Assembly (NCBI GenBank): GCA_017996845.1
Contig: JAGOGF010000021.1
Coordinates: 1 to 27,965, forward strand
DNA length: 27,965 nucleotides
Direction of reading: 5' to 3'
Source of the DNA: Butyrivibrio sp.
Lineage (GTDB): Bacteria > Bacillota_A > Clostridia > Lachnospirales > Lachnospiraceae
Part shown: positions 24,816 through 27,965 of the stretch, piece by piece
How the letters are laid out: each line of letters opens with the position of its first letter
Numbering within the stretch: position 1 is the first letter of the stretch
Position numbers and translations under genes: made by a program
Notes under the pieces: generated by a model
Seen by the model: only the letters and a program-made list of their open reading frames with translations
What the model was told of the DNA's origin: nothing
Databases searched by the model: none

Positions 24816-24854
24816 AATGCTATGCTCCTCTTAATTTTTGCATCATTTTTCTTG

Positions 24855-24921
24855 ATTGATCTTATCATAGCACGGTCGAATTATTATACCAGTATATTAT
24901 TTAATCACTTTTATTGATCTT
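24855..24921 (-). promoter_or_regulatory. Two 9-bp direct repeats flanking the leuA promoter, possible operator
   Basis: AAGATCAAT on the minus strand occurs at 24921-24913 and again at 24863-24855, 58 bp apart. One copy is upstream of the -10 box and one just downstream of the start point. AraC-family domains typically bind direct repeats, so these are candidate sites for the protein's own DNA-binding domain. The region is AT-rich, so chance is possible. Confidence 0.35.
24883..24891 (-). promoter_or_regulatory. Extended -10 promoter for leuA
   Basis: TGG-TATAAT reads on the minus strand: a perfect -10 box with an extended TG. The -35 position is poor. The start point would be near 24876, giving a leader of about 60 bases, too short for a leucine T-box. 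Confidence 0.65.
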
Positions 24922-24969
24922 TTTTATCTTTCTTTTTTTCAATTCAATCAGTTGCAGCCTTCACTCTCT

Positions 24970-24983
24970 TGTAAACGCTGACA
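24970..24983. promoter_or_regulatory. cre site (CcpA binding) upstream of leuA
   Basis: TGTAAACGCTGACA matches every position of the consensus TGWNANCGNTNWCA. Its centre is about 100 bp upstream of the likely leuA start point. From memory, CcpA activates the B. subtilis ilv-leu operon from a cre in a very similar position. The site also lies about 20 bases past the stop of the preceding gene. Confidence 0.65.
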
Positions 24984-25002
24984 AGATTTTCAAAAGTTCA
25001 AA

Positions 25003-26367
25003 TTAAAACGGGATTATTTTCATCGTGCGCGCAGCTGCCTCATCCAGCCTGATCTGCTCATACCTGCTGATACTGGAATGCAGAACAGGCTCCAGATCTT
25101 CTGTCCATTTCTCTTCAATCGCCCGGAAACCGCCCCGCATTCCCAAAATCGATCCTACCGTGGCGCCATTACAGTCTGTATCAAACCCTGCCGTTACTGC
25201 ATGTGCAATTGCTTCACCAAAAGACTTTTCATAGCAGAGAACTACCGCAACACAAATCATCGTATTGGGATTGACATAGCACCAGTCAAATGACTGATCC
25301 GGATCATACTGCCGGTAGATCTGTTCTTCCAGTTTTTCGTAGGACACACCCTTTTCAAAATGTTCTACGATCTGCAGCACATCCTGATACAGACGGGAGG
25401 TCTGCGGAATCTGCTGCAGTGCTTTTCTGCAAATCTGCGGCATGCTCATTTCCGGCTGCGCCGCAAGACTGATCAGTGCTGCAATGAACATCTCTCCATA
25501 TATGCCATTTTTCGTATGACTGATTGCAGCATCCCGATAGGCCATGGAAGCCGCTTGCGTTGGATTCCCGGGATTGATGTATCCAAAGAAATCTCCCCTG
25601 ATCTGTGCACCGATCCATTCCCGATAGGGATTATATACCGTAGCCGTTGCGGTTACTGGAATCAGGTTCAGCGCATTCTGACAGGCTACTCTCTCCGCCG
25701 TACAGGAATGCAGAAACGGAAAAGAAATGAGCCAGTTCTCCATCACATTCTCACTGCTGAAATCTCTTCCAAAATCTTCCAGCAGTTTCATCGCCGCAAT
25801 CAGATAATTCAGATCGTCATCAACCGGGAAAGACGAAATATTATTTTTCCAGCAAATGACACGTCTGTCATAAGAATGATTGGGATCCAGATCCATGATC
25901 TGATATTTTTCCCGAATTTCCAGATCCGCATCGGAACGAATATATCCAGCCAGCGGATACTGTCCGCTCTCTTTCAGATATCCCAATATTCTGGCACGGC
26001 TCCAGCCCTCCACCGGTATCCCGAGCAGACAGCCGATTGCGCGGCCATACCAAGCACCGCGAAGATGTTCCGGATATGTCTGCTTGTGAAACGGAAAAAC
26101 ATCTGACGCTTCTTTGGGCAATACCTGTCGGATGCCCGCATATGTTTGTGGTTCCTGAAACAGAAAGTCTGCACGGACAGGGCTTTCCTCAAGTTTTTTG
26201 TATACGGCATCCGCCAGCCGTTCCTTATCGGTTCCTTCCTGAAGATTCAGTACGATCTGTACTTCCTGCTCCAGTCTCTGTACGTCCTTACCTTCATAAC
26301 GACATTGTATGATTTCATCCTTCAAACGTTCCGAATGCTTCATCCACATCATCCGCTCTGCTAACAT
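25003..26367 (-). CDS. ADP-ribosylglycohydrolase-family protein
   Basis: A 454-residue cytoplasmic protein. GGGAG lies six bases before the ATG. The family (PF03747) removes ADP-ribose or related groups from protein, nucleotide or small-molecule acceptors using two metal ions. The family body starts near residue 100 with RGAWYGRAIGCLLGIPVEG (103-121), followed by VDDDLNYL (182-189) in place of the usual TDDT metal-binding motif. GFDTDCNGATVGSILG (394-409) near the C-terminus is the second metal site, with its DTDCNGAT aspartates. The first 95 residues are an extra, mostly helical and charged domain that I do not recognise. It lies 128 bp after a ribokinase gene with no clear terminator, which suggests breakdown of a ribosylated compound rather than protein de-modification. 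Confidence 0.88.
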   Translation of the reverse strand: MLAERMMWMKHSERLKDEIIQCRYEGKDVQRLEQEVQIVLNLQEGTDKERLADAVYKKLEESPVRADFLFQEPQTYAGIRQVLPKEASDVFPFHKQTYPEHLRGAWYGRAIGCLLGIPVEGWSRARILGYLKESGQYPLAGYIRSDADLEIREKYQIMDLDPNHSYDRRVICWKNNISSFPVDDDLNYLIAAMKLLEDFGRDFSSENVMENWLISFPFLHSCTAERVACQNALNLIPVTATATVYNPYREWIGAQIRGDFFGYINPGNPTQAASMAYRDAAISHTKNGIYGEMFIAALISLAAQPEMSMPQICRKALQQIPQTSRLYQDVLQIVEHFEKGVSYEKLEEQIYRQYDPDQSFDWCYVNPNTMICVAVVLCYEKSFGEAIAHAVTAGFDTDCNGATVGSILGMRGGFRAIEEKWTEDLEPVLHSSISRYEQIRLDEAAARTMKIIPF

Positions 26368-26495
26368 AAGAATCTCCCTTGTTTATTAATCCTTTTTCTT
26401 CCGCCTGGTCTTACGTATTGATCCAGATTTTTATCATCTCAAACTCCTGTTTCATACACATTTCCAGTCACCAGCTTCCGTAACTGATTATTCTG

Positions 26496-27425
26496 TCATT
26501 TTACAATTGACTGATAAAAGGCTTCCCACTCTGCCTTATCCGGCATGGATATCTGTGCGCCTTTCCTGGTTACACTCAGAGCCGATGCAGCATTTGCCTT
26601 TTGAATTGCCTCCTGCGTCTGCATACCCTCTGCAATTGATACAGCAAGTGCACCGTTGAAGCAGTCACCGGCACCTGTTGTATCAATGGCATTAACCTTT
26701 ATGCCAGGGACAGTCTTCTGTCCGCTCTCCCGGATCCATACAGCTCCTGCCGCGCCTGCCGTCACAACGACATTGCGTACACCCTTTTGTATCAGAAGTT
26801 TTCCTGCAGCAATGATTTCCTCCTGCGCCGCTGTACTTTGCCCGGTCATACTGGCCAGTTCTGTTTCATTCGGCGTCAGATAATCGATGCGGGACAAAAT
26901 CTGATCCGGTACTTTATGCAGCGCCGGCGCCGGATTCCATATGATGATTTTATGTTCCTCGTATGCCATTTCAATCAAATGGAAGATTGCTTCCTCCGGA
27001 ATCTCATTCTGCAGAAGCACGATATCGCAGTTTTTCACCAGTTCTCTGCTCTGGTCAATTCTTGCACAGTCGCAGCAGGCATTTGCACCCTTGATCGTTA
27101 CAATGCTGTTATGTGCATCCTGATCTGCAAAGATATATGCCATGCCTGTTGATTCCGCTGCTTCCGCAATCGCATTTACATCAGCTCCTGCTGTCGCAAG
27201 ACTTCTCTTAAGGATCTGCCCGTAAGAATCATTTCCAATGCATCCAAGCATCTGCACATTTCCGCCAAGTTTTGCTGCAGCGCAGCACTGATTTGCACCT
27301 TTTCCGCCCGGACTGTGCCAGTATCCGCTGCCCTCCACTGTCTCTCCGACAGCAGGAATTTTTTTCATATTGATGACAATGTCCATATTCAGACTGCCAA
27401 CTACCAGTATTTTCTTCTTTGTCAT
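26496..27425 (-). CDS. rbsK: Ribokinase (PfkB family)
   Basis: A 309-residue sugar kinase that phosphorylates ribose to ribose 5-phosphate with ATP. It has the N-terminal VVGSLNMDIV (8-17), the first PfkB signature with GGKGANQ (40-46), NPAP (179-182), TPNETE in the central region, and the second signature DTTGAGDCFNGAL (248-260) with catalytic Asp254. Length and motifs are those of RbsK. AGGA lies nine bases before the ATG. No ribose transporter is visible in the window. It precedes the ADP-ribosylglycohydrolase-family gene on the same strand, so free ribose from that enzyme's product could be its substrate. Another PfkB nucleoside kinase remains possible. Confidence 0.92.
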   Translation of the reverse strand: MTKKKILVVGSLNMDIVINMKKIPAVGETVEGSGYWHSPGGKGANQCCAAAKLGGNVQMLGCIGNDSYGQILKRSLATAGADVNAIAEAAESTGMAYIFADQDAHNSIVTIKGANACCDCARIDQSRELVKNCDIVLLQNEIPEEAIFHLIEMAYEEHKIIIWNPAPALHKVPDQILSRIDYLTPNETELASMTGQSTAAQEEIIAAGKLLIQKGVRNVVVTAGAAGAVWIRESGQKTVPGIKVNAIDTTGAGDCFNGALAVSIAEGMQTQEAIQKANAASALSVTRKGAQISMPDKAEWEAFYQSIVK

Positions 27426-27509
27426 GTTGTCGTATCCTGCTGACCCTTTGTGCTGTTTCTGATCACAAGCTCTGCCGACAGGATAATATCCTCCAATTGT
27501 CTGTGACTG

Positions 27510-27965
27510 CTATTCCAGAATTTCGTCTATTATATGGATTCCTGCCGCATAGGACTGCCTTACCTCCGACAGCATACTGTTATAAAAAGAAACTGCCGCC
27601 TGCTGCCGCTGCGCTGCTATTTCTGTGCCTCTCCTGGTATAGAATTTCGTATACATCTTCTCCAGCTTATATTTATATTCCTGAAAAAAAGACGGTTCGG
27701 TGTCACTTGTTCCATCCAGCACACTGCCGTTTTCATCGAGTGTGTATAAAGGCTCTGCAACCTGTCCCTTATAAAAAATAGTCCTTGCAATTCCGATTGT
27801 TCCCGAGACATCAATCTTATCCGCATCAAACAGAATCTGTGCCTCAATACTTTCCGGCGCACTGTTTGTTCTGATTCTGGGCGCCGCAATACAGGAAGCA
27901 ACACGATCAGCAAAATCCACTGAATAAGCATGTGCTGTCAGGAAGCATCGCGCCTTTTCCGCACC
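27510..27965 (-). CDS. HD-domain phosphohydrolase, C-terminal part (runs off the right edge)
   Basis: The reading frame is open from the right edge to the stop at 27510, so about 150 C-terminal residues are present. The segment EAQILFDADKIDVSGTIGIA, followed by RTIFYKG, is the second half of a YedJ/YpgQ-type HD domain, where the last Asp of the metal site sits in the FDADKID motif. The first HD pair would be beyond the edge. A helical tail follows (YKLEKMYTKFYTRRG). Such proteins cleave nucleotides or other phosphate esters. It precedes rbsK by 84 bp on the same strand and may share its transcript. Confidence 0.8.
   Translation of the reverse strand, partial: GAEKARCFLTAHAYSVDFADRVASCIAAPRIRTNSAPESIEAQILFDADKIDVSGTIGIARTIFYKGQVAEPLYTLDENGSVLDGTSDTEPSFFQEYKYKLEKMYTKFYTRRGTEIAAQRQQAAVSFYNSMLSEVRQSYAAGIHIIDEILE

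Noticed and set aside
24816..25002. A leucine T-box leader for leuA
   Set aside because: The likely leader is only about 60 bases and shows no T-box core or specifier stem.
26368..26495. A terminator between rbsK and the glycohydrolase gene
   Set aside because: Only a weak 7-bp hairpin with a G-U pair and no T-run is present.

Overview
The window looks like a chromosomal stretch of a Bacillota/Clostridia genome, most likely a Lachnospiraceae gut anaerobe. The pointers are a moderately AT-rich sequence, AGGAG-type ribosome sites, a perfect HrcA/CIRCE operator, a CcpA-type cre site, an iron-sulfur-type PurF, and two large proteins that I recall as DUF5716/DUF5717, families seen mainly in Lachnospiraceae. 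This placement is inference from gene content; no search was run. I see no tRNA, rRNA, CRISPR array, insertion sequence, prophage or attachment site.

Layout, left to right. Positions 1-1783 (minus strand): the start of purB and complete purF, preceded by a leader that can fold. Positions 1784-8838 (minus): a tight four-gene operon encoding a 1201-residue beta-sandwich/alpha-solenoid protein, an Hsp70/actin-fold-like protein with degraded nucleotide motifs, a TPR-like protein and a coiled-coil membrane protein, with its own sigma-A-type promoter. Positions 9022-11324 (minus): htpG (Hsp90) with two acidic insertions, a promoter and a perfect CIRCE, followed by an intrinsic terminator that separates it from the four-gene operon. 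Positions 11391-12611: a small lipoprotein (minus) and a divergent small HEAT-repeat protein (plus). Positions 12920-16219 (plus): an ABC ATPase and two ABC-2 permeases. Positions 16220-20478 (minus): response regulator, histidine kinase, parvulin-type lipoprotein and a COG2509-like FAD protein. In transcription order this run is FAD protein, parvulin, kinase, regulator, and it converges on the ABC genes with stop codons back to back.

Positions 20720-22625 (minus): an ECF-type sigma factor, a probable anti-sigma factor and two small membrane proteins in one operon. Positions 22818-24815 (minus): a 2-isopropylmalate synthase fused at its C-terminus to a complete AraC-type DNA-binding domain. 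Its upstream region holds an extended -10 promoter flanked by two copies of a 9-bp direct repeat, and a cre match about 100 bp upstream of the likely transcription start. Positions 25003-27965 (minus): an ADP-ribosylglycohydrolase-family protein, a ribokinase and the C-terminal part of an HD-domain protein.

The two strongest candidates for undescribed biology are (1) the four-protein assembly beside heat-shock-controlled Hsp90, in which a pseudo-Hsp70-like protein sits with a TPR protein, a giant solenoid protein and a membrane coiled-coil protein, and (2) the LeuA-AraC fusion, which could be a leucine-sensing enzyme that also binds DNA. The kinase/regulator plus ABC set resembles the LnrJK-LnrLMN (linearmycin-type) envelope-defence arrangement. 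The glycohydrolase-ribokinase pair suggests salvage of an ADP-ribosyl or ribosyl compound.
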